Source: Amycolatopsis alba DSM 44262
Lineage (GTDB): Bacteria > Actinomycetota > Actinomycetes > Mycobacteriales > Pseudonocardiaceae
DNA length: 64,000 bases
Direction: 5' to 3'
Assembly: GCF_000384215.1 (NCBI RefSeq)
Contig: NZ_KB913032.1
Location: forward strand, 3,489,665-3,553,664
The translations under genes were made by a program, and so were the position numbers. Below, piece by piece: positions 10,514 to 18,780 of the stretch; position 1 is the first letter of the stretch, and each line of letters begins with the position of its first letter. Below the pieces are notes generated by a model that worked only from the letters and a program-made list of their open reading frames with translations, made no database searches and was not told where the DNA came from.

Positions 10514-11920
10514 CTACCGGCAGACCGTGCCCGGAGCGGGTGTGAGCCCGCTCACCAGGTACTTCACCTCTTCGGTGCGCACGCAGGCCGAGTTGAGCAG
10601 CCCCGTGTGCCCGTACCCGGCGTCGACCAGCAACGTCGAGTTCTCGATGTTCCGCGCGAGCCCCTTCGCCCAGACGAGTGGCGTCGCCGGATCGTGTTCG
10701 CCGCCGACCACGAGGATCGGCGCCGCGCCCCGTATTTTCTGCGGCCGTGGGAGGTACGCCGGGGCGACCGGCCAGCCGGCGCACCCGCTCGTGATGTCCC
10801 AGAACTCCGAATACCGCCAGCTGTGCGGGGCGACCGTCTTCACCAGGCCCTGCATCAGCCGCATGTCGGCGTACGACGTGTGGGCCGGGCCGAAGTCGTG
10901 GCAGCCGATCGCCCGGTACGCGCCGTAGGACGGGTCCAGCTGCGAATAGGGCAGCAGTCCGTCCGCGTTCCCCGTCGTCGCGGTGGCGATCCCCTTCGCC
11001 AGTTCCGGCCAGAAGGCGGGAAGGATGAGCGAGCCGTAGACACCGGACGCCATTTCCTCGGCGGTCACGTTCCGGCCGAGTTCCTTCGACGGGACACCGC
11101 CCGGTGTCGCCATGAGCTTGTCGTAGGTGGCGAGGACGTCCTTGCCGCGAAGCGCGCAATCCGCCGACGTCGTGCACCACTTCGCGAAGTCCTTGAGCGC
11201 GCCTTCGGTCGCGATGGCCTCGTCGAGGACGGCCAGCCGCGTCGGGCGCGAATGGTCGATGGCGCCGTCGAGCACCATCACGCGGACGCGCGCCGGATAC
11301 TTTTCCGCATACACGGCACCGAGTTCGGAACCATAGGAGACACCGAGCCAGTTCACCTTCGGCTCGCCGAGGGCGACCCGGATCGACTCGACGTCGTCCG
11401 CCGCGTGCCAAGTGTCCACAGAGGACAACTCGGGCCCGGTCCGCTTGAGACACTCGTTGCCCGAAGCACGGTTGTGCGCGATGAGCTTGTCGTACTCCTC
11501 GCGGCTTCGCGGGAAGAGGCCGATCGCGGGATCGTGCAGCTCCGGCCCGCAGGTGATCGCGGGCCTGCTGTCGCCGACGCCGCGCGGGTCGAACCCGATG
11601 ACGTCGAAGCGCTGCCGCAGTTCGGCCGTTTCCGGTTTGTCCAGCGCGAAACCGCGGCCGCCGTACTTGAGCACGGTGACCCCCGAGCCGCCGGGACCGC
11701 CGGGGTTCGTCAGCAGCGAGCCGACGCGGCGCGCGGGATCGGTCGCGGGCAGTTTCGCCAGCGCGATCGAGATCGTCCCGTTCACCTGGAGGTTCGCGCA
11801 TTCCAGCGTCGGCGCGTACTCGGTCGCGCACGGCTTCCAGTCGAGCCGGGGCGCGGCCGACGCGGGCAGCGCGGAAAGCGGCAGCAGGGTCAGCGCGGCG
11901 ACCGTCGCGAGCACCTTCAT
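10514..11920 (-). CDS. Exported alpha/beta-hydrolase, tripeptidyl aminopeptidase-like
   Basis: A 468-residue secreted hydrolase of the Streptomyces SlpD/E and TAP type, which removes short peptides from protein N-termini. The signal peptide ends ASA. The oxyanion loop is NPGGPGGSG, the nucleophile Ser lies in GVSYGSE, the Asp in GGEHDPATP and the His in GYGHTG. The C-terminal TAP-like lid and several Cys pairs are present. Its start overlaps the stop of the upstream DUF4097 lipoprotein gene by 4 bp (ATGA), so the two are probably translated together. Peptidase rather than esterase activity is inferred from family. Confidence 0.9.
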   Translation of the reverse strand: MKVLATVAALTLLPLSALPASAAPRLDWKPCATEYAPTLECANLQVNGTISIALAKLPATDPARRVGSLLTNPGGPGGSGVTVLKYGGRGFALDKPETAELRQRFDVIGFDPRGVGDSRPAITCGPELHDPAIGLFPRSREEYDKLIAHNRASGNECLKRTGPELSSVDTWHAADDVESIRVALGEPKVNWLGVSYGSELGAVYAEKYPARVRVMVLDGAIDHSRPTRLAVLDEAIATEGALKDFAKWCTTSADCALRGKDVLATYDKLMATPGGVPSKELGRNVTAEEMASGVYGSLILPAFWPELAKGIATATTGNADGLLPYSQLDPSYGAYRAIGCHDFGPAHTSYADMRLMQGLVKTVAPHSWRYSEFWDITSGCAGWPVAPAYLPRPQKIRGAAPILVVGGEHDPATPLVWAKGLARNIENSTLLVDAGYGHTGLLNSACVRTEEVKYLVSGLTPAPGTVCR

Positions 11921-12588
11921 GCGGGCTTCACCGTGATCGAGCCGGTGCCGGACTTGAGGTCCAGGACGTTCGCCGAAGCCGCGTCCTGGCGCACACCGGC
12001 GGTGTCGACCGTGCCGATCTCCGACTTCGCGCGGACCTGGTACGAGCCGTCCGGGACGACGACGGTGACCTTGCCGACCTCCGCGTTCGCGGTCACGGCA
12101 CCGGGCTTCGCGAGCCCGACCTCGATGTCGCCGGTGCCGGTGGTCAGTCGCACCGGGCCCGACGAGTTCTCGACCCTCAGGTCGCCGACTTCACCGCGCA
12201 GGTCGACCGAGGCCACGCGGGCGAGGGAGATCTTGCCGGTGCCGATGCCGCCGGTGATCGCCAGCTCACGCGGAACCACGACCTCGTAGTCCACGCCGCA
12301 CTGGCTGCAGCCGCCGAGGACCAGCGTGCCGTTCTCGACGCTGTGCGTCTTGCCGGGATTCTTTCCGGTGTAAGTCACTTGGCGGCGCAGCGAGACCGGC
12401 GCGCCGTCCTCGACGCGGAGCGTGACCCCGCCGACCGGGACGTCGACCCGGATCGCGGTGATCTGCTCGGTGACGGGTGTGCCGTCGCTCAGCGTCTGGC
12501 GGCTTTCGGTCGTGCAGCCGACGATCCCGAAGGCCGTCAGCGCGCCGAGAGCGAGCGCGCCGAGGACGCGCTTTTCGATGGTGCCCAT
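11917..12588 (-). CDS. DUF4097-like beta-solenoid lipoprotein
   Basis: A 223-residue lipoprotein: the signal peptide ends with the lipobox GIVGC. The mature part is a chain of short beta strands and turns (VDLRGEVGDLRVENSSGPVRLTTGTGDIEVGL), the adhesin-like DUF4097 pattern. A CSQC pair lies near residue 95, matching CGNNC in the paralogue upstream. Start at 12588 chosen because it puts the charged residues directly before the hydrophobic core; a GGGGGA sequence lies about 12 nt upstream. It is flanked by the paralogue (28 bp gap) and the TAP-like hydrolase (4 bp overlap). Function unknown. Confidence 0.8.
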   Translation of the reverse strand: MGTIEKRVLGALALGALTAFGIVGCTTESRQTLSDGTPVTEQITAIRVDVPVGGVTLRVEDGAPVSLRRQVTYTGKNPGKTHSVENGTLVLGGCSQCGVDYEVVVPRELAITGGIGTGKISLARVASVDLRGEVGDLRVENSSGPVRLTTGTGDIEVGLAKPGAVTANAEVGKVTVVVPDGSYQVRAKSEIGTVDTAGVRQDAASANVLDLKSGTGSITVKPA

Positions 12589-12616
12589 GAGAAAGTGTTT
12601 CCCCCGATAAAGTCCG

Positions 12617-13384
12617 TCAGGCCGCTTTGACCTTGACGCTTCCGCTGTCAGTGGTGAGATCGAGCTTGTACTGGGCCGAACCCGACTGGTTGACGTCGAT
12701 GTCGCGGCGGCCGCTGTCGGTGGTGCCGGTGACGTTGTAGTCGCCGGAGGGCACGGAGACCTCGATCGAACCGCTGTCGGTCTTGGCCGTGACGTTCGCG
12801 GCCTTGACCAGCTCGAGGTCGATGCGCCCGCTGTCGGCCCGCGCCTGGACGTTCCCACCGAGCCGCTCGCCGTTGATGGCGCCGGAACCCGCGTAGACGT
12901 CGACGTCCTGCCCGATGTTCTGCAGTTCGACACGGCCGGAGTCGGCCTTGACCTTCACCGTGCCCGGCACGTCGTTCACGTCGACCCGGCCGGAGTCGAC
13001 CGTGATGTCCACAGTGGACACACCGGCGATCTCCACCGCGCCGGAGTCGACCTTGCCCGAGACCGGGATCCCCGCCGGGACGATGACGTCGTAGTCGACT
13101 TCGCAGTTGTTGCCACACCCGGCGAGGACCAGGGTGTCCCCTTCCACGCGGTACGCGTCGCCCGGCTTGTTCCAGCGGTACTCGAACGCCTGGTGGACCT
13201 TCACCGGGCCGCTGCCCGTGCGGATCTTGACGGCGCCGTCGTCGTTTTGGACACGGACGCTCTTGATCGGCTGGGTGAGCTCGCTGGTCGCCTCCGCGTC
13301 GGACGGCCACCACCAGCCGAGACCGGTGAGCACACCGACGCCGATCAACGCGATGCCTCCGAGTGCGAGGAGTGGGCGCGCCAT
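12617..13384 (-). CDS. DUF4097 beta-solenoid membrane-anchored protein
   Basis: A 255-residue protein with one N-terminal membrane segment (LLALGGIALIGVGVLTGLGWWW) and no lipobox. The body repeats a unit of about 18-22 residues holding DSG (VDSGAVEIAGV, VDSGRVDVNDV, ADSGRVELQNI, ADSGRIDLELV, TDSGSIEVSV, TDSGSVKVKA), typical of a right-handed beta helix. A CGNNC pair lies near residue 95. It is a paralogue of the following lipoprotein gene, and both precede the exported hydrolase. Function unknown; DUF4097 proteins are sometimes tied to envelope stress, which is not shown here. Confidence 0.82.
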   Translation of the reverse strand: MARPLLALGGIALIGVGVLTGLGWWWPSDAEATSELTQPIKSVRVQNDDGAVKIRTGSGPVKVHQAFEYRWNKPGDAYRVEGDTLVLAGCGNNCEVDYDVIVPAGIPVSGKVDSGAVEIAGVSTVDITVDSGRVDVNDVPGTVKVKADSGRVELQNIGQDVDVYAGSGAINGERLGGNVQARADSGRIDLELVKAANVTAKTDSGSIEVSVPSGDYNVTGTTDSGRRDIDVNQSGSAQYKLDLTTDSGSVKVKAA

Positions 13385-13545
13385 GGTCTTGAGTCCCTCC
13401 AGAGCAGGTTTTCGTGTAGCTCGACGCTAAGGGCAGCGCGGCGGGTTGGACATAGGGGTAACCCCCGGATTCGTCCCTGATCCCGCACCGGGGTCCTCGG
13501 GGTCATAACCTGGCTCCGTCATCTGTTCCACGACCAGGAGGACGC

Positions 13546-14085
13546 ATGCCGCAGGCACCCGATCCGTACGACTTCCTGCCCGATCTGCCTGCCTTCACCT
13601 TGAGCAGCATCGACATCGAAGAAGGCGGCTTCCTGCCGACACCCCAGCTTTCCGGGATCTTCGGCGCGGGCGGCGAAGACCGTTCCCCGCAGCTGTCCTG
13701 GGAGGGCTTTCCCGAGGGGACCAAGAGCTTCGCCGTGACCTGCTACGACCCTGACGCCCCGACGGCGAGCGGGTTCTGGCACTGGGCGGTGTTCGACATC
13801 CCCGCGTCGGTGACCGCGCTGGCGGCGAACGCGGGCGACGAAGCGGGCTCCGGTCTGCCGGCGGGCGCTGTGACCCTGAAGGGAGACGGCGGCGTGAAGC
13901 AGTTCCTCGGCGCCGCCCCGCCGCCCGGACACGGGCCGCATCGGTACATCTTCGCGGTGCACGCTGTCGACGTCGAAAAGCTGGACGTCGGCGAAGACGC
14001 TACGCCCGCGCTGCTGGGCTTCAACCTCTTCAGCCACGCGATCGGCCGGGCGTCGCTGACCGCCCTGCACGAGAACAAGGGCTGA
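13546..14085 (+). CDS. PEBP-family (YbhB/YbcL) protein
   Basis: A 179-residue phosphatidylethanolamine-binding-protein homologue. The signatures are [19 protein letters not shown] (anion-pocket Asp and His) and [18 protein letters not shown]. The length fits bacterial members and no signal peptide is seen, so it is cytoplasmic. Ribosome site CCAGGAGG lies 6-13 nt before the ATG. Monocistronic, with a strong hairpin directly after it. Biochemical role is unknown in most bacteria. Confidence 0.9.
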   Translation: MPQAPDPYDFLPDLPAFTLSSIDIEEGGFLPTPQLSGIFGAGGEDRSPQLSWEGFPEGTKSFAVTCYDPDAPTASGFWHWAVFDIPASVTALAANAGDEAGSGLPAGAVTLKGDGGVKQFLGAAPPPGHGPHRYIFAVHAVDVEKLDVGEDATPALLGFNLFSHAIGRASLTALHENKG

Positions 14086-14093
14086 GACGGCTT

Positions 14094-14146
14094 TCCGTGA
14101 AGGCCTCCTTCCCTACGCTCAAGGTAGGGAAGGAGGCCTTCACGGA
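14094..14146. terminator. Long hairpin after the PEBP gene, GGAAGGAGGCCTTC word
   Basis: Perfect 23-bp arms (14094-14116 and 14124-14146) and a 7-nt loop. The arm holds GAAGG-cct-CCTTC, itself a palindrome, as in the other repeat families of this window. It may act as a bidirectional terminator between the convergent PEBP and GNAT genes. Confidence 0.7.
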
Positions 14147-14187
14147 CTCCAGGAGGCTCAGGCCGGGGCGGCCTGGCGAGGGGCGAC

Positions 14188-14240
14188 GTTGCGAAAGCCA
14201 CTTTCGCAACGTTGAAGGTTGCGAAAGTGGCTTTCGCAAC
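14188..14240. repeat. Pair of GAAAGTGGCTTTCGC palindromic words
   Basis: Two perfect 23-bp palindromic units with 10-bp arms, 14188-14210 (CCA centre) and 14218-14240 (TGG centre). They are inverted to each other and are the same family as 5843-5989. Confidence 0.8.
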
Positions 14241-14301
14241 CTTCGAAGCCAGCACGCCGGCGAGCGGACATGACACCGACACCGACAAACCAGCTCAATC
14301 C

Positions 14302-14745
14302 CTAGGCCTGACCGTTCGCCCGCGTCCGCTCCATGTACTGGCCGTTCGAGGGCTCCGCGAAGCCGAACGGCCGGTACAGCTCGTGCGCGTCGGCGGTGTG
14401 CAGCATCCACCGGAACTCCGCGCCCGGCCCGTTGTCGATCATCTCCCGGACCAGTTCCTTGCCGAGCCCCTTGCCGCGCGCCTCGTCGAGGACGAAGACG
14501 TCCGCGAGGTACGCGCTGCCGATGGTGTCCGAGAACGCCCGCGCGAAGCCGACCAGACGGCCGCTCGAAGCCTCGTACGCGCCTACGACGCGCCAAGCGT
14601 TCTTGAAGACCTTCTCGATCATCTCGCGGTCTCGCCACTTGCCCCAGTAAACGTCGGTGGACAGGCACTTCCACACCACGTCGAGGTCCACCCGAGCCGG
14701 GTCGTCATCCAGTTCGTATGCGCCGACAGTCCTCATGATCCGCAC
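14302..14745 (-). CDS. GNAT-family N-acetyltransferase
   Basis: A 147-residue acetyltransferase. The acetyl-CoA loop is in ADVFVLDEARGKGLGKELVREMI (motif A, R-G-K-G-L-G), and the C-terminal part HELYRPFGFAEPSNGQYME is the usual Y-x-x-x-GF end. It begins 13 bp after the TetR gene, so it looks like the last gene of an SMR-TetR-GNAT operon. A small-molecule substrate such as a toxic amine would fit the efflux neighbour, but that is inference. Confidence 0.88.
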   Translation of the reverse strand: MRIMRTVGAYELDDDPARVDLDVVWKCLSTDVYWGKWRDREMIEKVFKNAWRVVGAYEASSGRLVGFARAFSDTIGSAYLADVFVLDEARGKGLGKELVREMIDNGPGAEFRWMLHTADAHELYRPFGFAEPSNGQYMERTRANGQA

Positions 14746-14758
14746 GTTACCCAGCAGG

Positions 14759-15319
14759 TCAACGAGGTTTCAGCAGATAGTCCACCACCGGCCGCAGCTC
14801 GTCCGCGGACGGCGGCTCGTCGTCGATGAGGCCCTGGATCAGCAGGCCGTCGATACCGGCGAGGAACACCCGGAACGCGACCTCGTCGTCGTGCCGGACC
14901 ATCGAGGTCAGCACGTCCAGCCAGCGCCGAGCGGCGGGCCGCAGCTCGGGTTTGCGCGCGGCCAGCAGATACAGCTCGTACTCCGCCATCGTCCGCCCGC
15001 GCCGCGGGCCCAGCGCCTCCGCGAGCAGCCCGGCGACCTCTTCCGCGCCGCGGCTGCCGCGCGAACGGGCGCGGTCGATCATCCAGTAGACCTCGGTCGC
15101 CATATCCCTCGCGCACGAGATGAGGGTGGCGATCAGCAGGTCGTCGAGGCTGGAGAAGTGATACGTCGTCGAAGCCGTCGGCACGCCGGCCTCGGTGGCG
15201 ACCGTCCGATGCGTGACACCGGCGACGCCGTCCCGTTCGATCACCCGCAGCGCGGCCGCGATGATCTCCTCGCGCCGCTTCTCGCCCCTGGCCTTCCGGC
15301 CGTCGACCTGGATCTTCAC
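14759..15319 (-). CDS. TetR-family transcriptional regulator
   Basis: A 186-residue regulator: N-terminal helix-turn-helix (IIAAALRVIERDGVAGVTHRTVATEAGVPTASTTYHF, about 18-60) and a C-terminal ligand and dimer domain. Its ATG follows the SMR stop with no gap, so translation is coupled. It probably represses its own SMR efflux operon; a 10-bp perfect palindrome lies upstream of the operon. Confidence 0.92.
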   Translation of the reverse strand: MKIQVDGRKARGEKRREEIIAAALRVIERDGVAGVTHRTVATEAGVPTASTTYHFSSLDDLLIATLISCARDMATEVYWMIDRARSRGSRGAEEVAGLLAEALGPRRGRTMAEYELYLLAARKPELRPAARRWLDVLTSMVRHDDEVAFRVFLAGIDGLLIQGLIDDEPPSADELRPVVDYLLKPR

Positions 15320-15646
15320 TTAGTGCGCGCTCCCTGCCTCGATCAACACGACCCCGCCGACGACCAGTACCAGCCCGGCGATCACGGAGAAGTTGACCGG
15401 TTCCTTGAAGAACACGATCCCGACGGCCGCCACCAGGGCGACACCGGCCGCGGCCCAGATCGCGTAGGCGACGCTCACCGGCACGCCCGCCTTCAGAACG
15501 TACGCGAGCGCGACGAACGCGAAGGCGTATCCGGCCACCACGACGATCGACGGTCCGACCTTGGAGAAGCCCTCGGAGAGCTTCAGCGAGACCGTGGCCG
15601 TCACCTCGGCGGCGATGGCGAAAGCGAGGAGAAGGTACGCACCCAT
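15320..15646 (-). CDS. Small multidrug resistance (SMR/EmrE-type) transporter
   Basis: A 108-residue protein with four membrane helices, the SMR size. The conserved glutamate of helix 1 is present (AYLLLAFAIAAEVTATVSLKLSEGF), as is the helix 3 region YAIWAAAGVALVAAVGIVFF and the C-terminal HH-lacking end. Works as a dimer in the inner membrane exchanging protons for cationic drugs or guanidinium. First gene of the SMR-TetR-GNAT unit. Substrate unknown. Confidence 0.93.
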   Translation of the reverse strand: MGAYLLLAFAIAAEVTATVSLKLSEGFSKVGPSIVVVAGYAFAFVALAYVLKAGVPVSVAYAIWAAAGVALVAAVGIVFFKEPVNFSVIAGLVLVVGGVVLIEAGSAH

Positions 15647-15663
15647 GTCACAAAAACTACCTG

Positions 15664-15673
15664 GACGATCGTC
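15664..15673. promoter_or_regulatory. GACGATCGTC palindrome before the SMR-TetR operon
   Basis: Perfect 10-bp palindrome 18 bp upstream of the SMR start, a plausible TetR operator core. Inference from position. Confidence 0.4.
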
Positions 15674-15798
15674 TTAAAACAAAGAGAGGCGTACACCACA
15701 TCGGTGGGACTTGGGCGCGGCCAGTGGGTTACCCATCAGTAAGAAGCATTAGTCTGCCCGAACCACCACAGCTTCACTCGGACGAAAGGCACCCGACG

Positions 15799-18081
15799 AT
15801 GGGCGCTGTACAGCTGACGCTCGGCGGGATCGCGGTCCTGCTCGGCGTCGTCGCCTGGGGAATGTTCTTCGCGACCATCGCCCGCTTCGTGCGGGTGATC
15901 CGCCTCGGTCAGCCGGACTCGACCCGCAACGGCCCGTTCGTGCCGCGGATGAAGACCCTGATCAAGGAATTCGCCGCGCACACCCGCATGAACAAGGTCA
16001 AGAGCGTCGGCCCGGCGCACTGGCTGGTCATGTGGGGCTTCCTGCTCGGGTCGCTCGCCCTGTTCGAGGCGTACGGCGAGGTCTTCGTCCCGACGTGGGG
16101 CTGGCCGATCCTCGACGACTGGTCGCTGTTCCAGCTGCTCATGGAGCTGCTCGGGGTCGGCACCATCGTCGGCATCCTGATCCTGATGGGGATCCGCCAG
16201 AAGAACCACCCGCGCCGCGCGGACCGGCAGTCCCGTTTCCAGGGCTCCAACTTCAAGTGGGCGTACTTCATCGAGGCCGTCGTGCTCATCGAGGGCATCG
16301 GCATCATCGGCGTCCGCGCCGCGAAGTCCGCGCTGGGCGTCCACGACACCCCGGTCTGGGCCGCGTTCGTCTCGCATCCGCTCGGCCTGCTGCTGCCGTC
16401 CAGCCCGGACCTGGTCACGGTGTTCGCCTTCGTCAAGCTGATGAGCGCCACGATCTGGCTGATCGTCGTCGCGCGCACGATGACCATGGGCATCGCCTGG
16501 CACCGGTTCAGCGCCTTCTTCAACATCTACTTCAAGCGCGAGGCCGACGGCGGCGTCGCGCTCGGCGCGCTCAAGCCGATGATGAGCAACGGCAAGGTGC
16601 TCGACCTCGAAGAAGCGGACCCGGACGAGGACACCTTCGGCGTCGGCAAGATCGAGGACTTCAGCTGGAAGGGCTGGCTGGACTTCTCCACCTGCACCGA
16701 ATGCGGCCGTTGCCAGTCGCAGTGCCCCGCGTGGAACACCGGCAAGCCGCTTTCGCCGAAGCTGCTCATCACGCAGCTTCGCGACCACGCCTACGCGAAG
16801 GCGCCGTACCTGCTCGCGGGCGGTAAGCGCGACATGGCCGGTGACGAGGTCGGTCTGTCCGGCGACAACATGTACGCGGGCATCGACGTCCTCGCGATCG
16901 CGGAGTCGCAGAAGGCGCTCATCGGCGACGACGGCGGCGTCATCGACCCCGACGTGCTGTGGTCCTGCACCTCCTGCGGCGCGTGCGTCGAGCAGTGCCC
17001 GGTGGACATCGAGCACGTCGACCACATCGTCGACATGCGCCGCTACCAGGTGATGATCGAGTCCGCGTTCCCCAGCGAGCTCAACGGGATGTTCAAGAAC
17101 CTGGAGAACAAGGGCAACCCGTGGGGCCAGAACGCCAAGGACCGGCTCGCCTGGACCGAGGACCTGGACTTCGAGGTGCCGGTGTTCGACGGCGACCTCG
17201 GCGACGCCGAGTACCTCTTCTGGGTCGGCTGCGCCGGCGCGTTCGAGGACCGCGCGAAGAAGACCACGCGCGCCGTCGCGGAATTGCTGCACATCGCGGG
17301 CGTCAAGTACACCGTGCTCGGCTCCGAGGAGTCCTGCACCGGTGACCCGGCCCGCCGCGCTGGCAACGAGTTCCTGTTCCAGATGCTGGCGCAGCAGAAC
17401 GTCGAGATCCTGAACTCGGTGTTCGAGGGCCGCGAACGCAAGGCGCGCAAGGTGGTCGTCACCTGTGCCCACTGCTTCAACACCCTCGCGAACGAGTACC
17501 CGGAACTGGGCGGCCAGTTCGACGTCGTGCACCACACGCAGCTGCTCAACCGCCTGGTGCGGGAGAAGCACCTGACCCCGGTGGCACCGGTCGCCGAGGA
17601 CGTCACCTACCACGACCCGTGCTACCTGGGCCGCCACAACAAGGTCTACGACGCTCCTCGTGAGCTCGTCGGCGCCACCGGCGCGACGTTGCGGGAGATG
17701 CCGCGGCACGGCGACCGGTCGATGTGCTGTGGCGCCGGCGGCGCGCGGATGTGGATGGAAGAGAAGATCGGGAAGCGGATCAACGTCGAACGCGTGGACG
17801 AGGCGCTCGGCACCGCACCGTCGAAGATCGCGACCGGTTGCCCGTTCTGCAAGGTGATGCTCAACGACGGCCTCACCGCGCGTCAGAGCGACGGGCAGGC
17901 GAGCGAGAAGGTCGAAATCGTCGACGTCGCGCAGCTGCTGCTGAACTCCGTCAAGCGCAAGCCGGAACCGCAGCTGATCCCGGCGGGAGCGCCGTCCTTG
18001 GACGCCGTCTCAGATGCTGAACTCGACGAGAAGGCGGACGAGCCCGCCACCGAACCGTCGCTTCCGGCGGAAGACAAGTAG
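15799..18081 (+). CDS. etfD: EtfD-like membrane Fe-S oxidoreductase (ETF:menaquinone oxidoreductase)
   Basis: A 760-residue protein like M. tuberculosis Rv0338c/EtfD, which passes electrons from the electron-transfer flavoprotein of fatty-acid oxidation to menaquinone. Residues 1-250 hold about five membrane helices. Two 4Fe-4S motifs follow, CTECGRCQSQCP (about 300) and CTSCGACVEQCP (about 390). Two cysteine-rich CCG domains come next (EESCTGDPARR, CAHCF, then MCCGAGGARM near 643). The C-terminal 40 residues are acidic and low-complexity. Start at 15799 chosen for GAAAGG 9 nt upstream. A FadE5-type dehydrogenase that would feed it is also in this window, at 45.1 kb. A hairpin terminator follows. 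Confidence 0.9.
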   Translation: MGAVQLTLGGIAVLLGVVAWGMFFATIARFVRVIRLGQPDSTRNGPFVPRMKTLIKEFAAHTRMNKVKSVGPAHWLVMWGFLLGSLALFEAYGEVFVPTWGWPILDDWSLFQLLMELLGVGTIVGILILMGIRQKNHPRRADRQSRFQGSNFKWAYFIEAVVLIEGIGIIGVRAAKSALGVHDTPVWAAFVSHPLGLLLPSSPDLVTVFAFVKLMSATIWLIVVARTMTMGIAWHRFSAFFNIYFKREADGGVALGALKPMMSNGKVLDLEEADPDEDTFGVGKIEDFSWKGWLDFSTCTECGRCQSQCPAWNTGKPLSPKLLITQLRDHAYAKAPYLLAGGKRDMAGDEVGLSGDNMYAGIDVLAIAESQKALIGDDGGVIDPDVLWSCTSCGACVEQCPVDIEHVDHIVDMRRYQVMIESAFPSELNGMFKNLENKGNPWGQNAKDRLAWTEDLDFEVPVFDGDLGDAEYLFWVGCAGAFEDRAKKTTRAVAELLHIAGVKYTVLGSEESCTGDPARRAGNEFLFQMLAQQNVEILNSVFEGRERKARKVVVTCAHCFNTLANEYPELGGQFDVVHHTQLLNRLVREKHLTPVAPVAEDVTYHDPCYLGRHNKVYDAPRELVGATGATLREMPRHGDRSMCCGAGGARMWMEEKIGKRINVERVDEALGTAPSKIATGCPFCKVMLNDGLTARQSDGQASEKVEIVDVAQLLLNSVKRKPEPQLIPAGAPSLDAVSDAELDEKADEPATEPSLPAEDK

Positions 18082-18094
18082 AACCTCAAGGTCG

Positions 18095-18137
18095 GAGGGA
18101 ACATTCTCTCGCACATAATGCGAGAGAATGTTCCCTC
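18095..18137 (+). terminator. Hairpin terminator after etfD
   Basis: Perfect 19-bp arms (18095-18113 and 18119-18137), a 5-nt loop and a short T-run (tcgtttta) just after. The arm word GAGGGAACATTCTCTCG resembles the other long palindromic words of this window. Confidence 0.85.
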
Positions 18138-18237
18138 TCGTTTTATCCCCGGCCTGCAATTTCGTTCCCATTACCCGTTCGGCGGTACACCCTGGCGATA
18201 GGCTGCAGCAGGTCGAAAAAAAGGGGCGAGGAAATCA

Positions 18238-18750
18238 ATGGGCAACCGTCACGAACTCCGTCCGGGCAAGGGACACCGCCTCGCGATGCCGGGATCGTCG
18301 ACACTGCGCCCGCCCGCCCGTCTCCCTTCGGCAGCCGCACTCGCCAGGATGGCTCAGGAAGCGACCATTCCCAGCATTCCGGCGGCCAGGCGGCCGCCGC
18401 GCCGGGAAGCGCAACGCACGCGCGTCCGCCCGTACGTCCGCACGGGCGGACGTACGCAGTCCAAGCGGAACTTCGCCATCGAAGCGATGATCTCGGTCCG
18501 GAGCGACGCGCCATGGAGCGCGCCGGGGTTCAGTGTCGAATTCCATTCGGTCCGATCACTGTGCCGACGTCCGACTTCTGTCGCGGAAGTGGCAGCGTCA
18601 CTAAGCGTTCCACTCGGCGTAGCAAAGGTCCTTTTGGGTGATATGGCCGAGCTCGGTCTGGTTACCGTTCATGAAACGCAGGCTGAATTCGACGGTCATC
18701 CGGCACTCGCCTTGATGGAACGGGTCCTGCAGGGTTTGCGTCGACTGTGA
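18238..18750 (+). CDS. DUF742 winged-helix protein (orphan conservon-type)
   Basis: A 170-residue protein. The C-terminal 110 residues match DUF742, the CvnC-type component of Streptomyces conservons: RVRPYVRTGGRT, VEFHSVRSLCRRPTSVAEVAASLSVPLGVAKVLLGDMAELGLVTVHE, MERVLQGLRRL. Residues 1-55 are a basic Pro/Ala/Arg-rich extension. Conservons normally put DUF742 beside a sensor kinase, a roadblock protein and a small GTPase; none is here, so this is an orphan. GGGCGAGG lies before the ATG. A CDF transporter follows after 30 bp. Confidence 0.82.
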   Translation: MGNRHELRPGKGHRLAMPGSSTLRPPARLPSAAALARMAQEATIPSIPAARRPPRREAQRTRVRPYVRTGGRTQSKRNFAIEAMISVRSDAPWSAPGFSVEFHSVRSLCRRPTSVAEVAASLSVPLGVAKVLLGDMAELGLVTVHETQAEFDGHPALALMERVLQGLRRL

Positions 18751-18780
18751 GATCGGCCTACTCGCACTACGCTGCGCTAG

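Noticed and set aside
15736..17709. A 657-codon minus-strand frame opposite etfD
   Set aside because: Mirrors etfD codons; the repeated Val/Leu/Arg/His pattern is typical of high-GC antisense frames.
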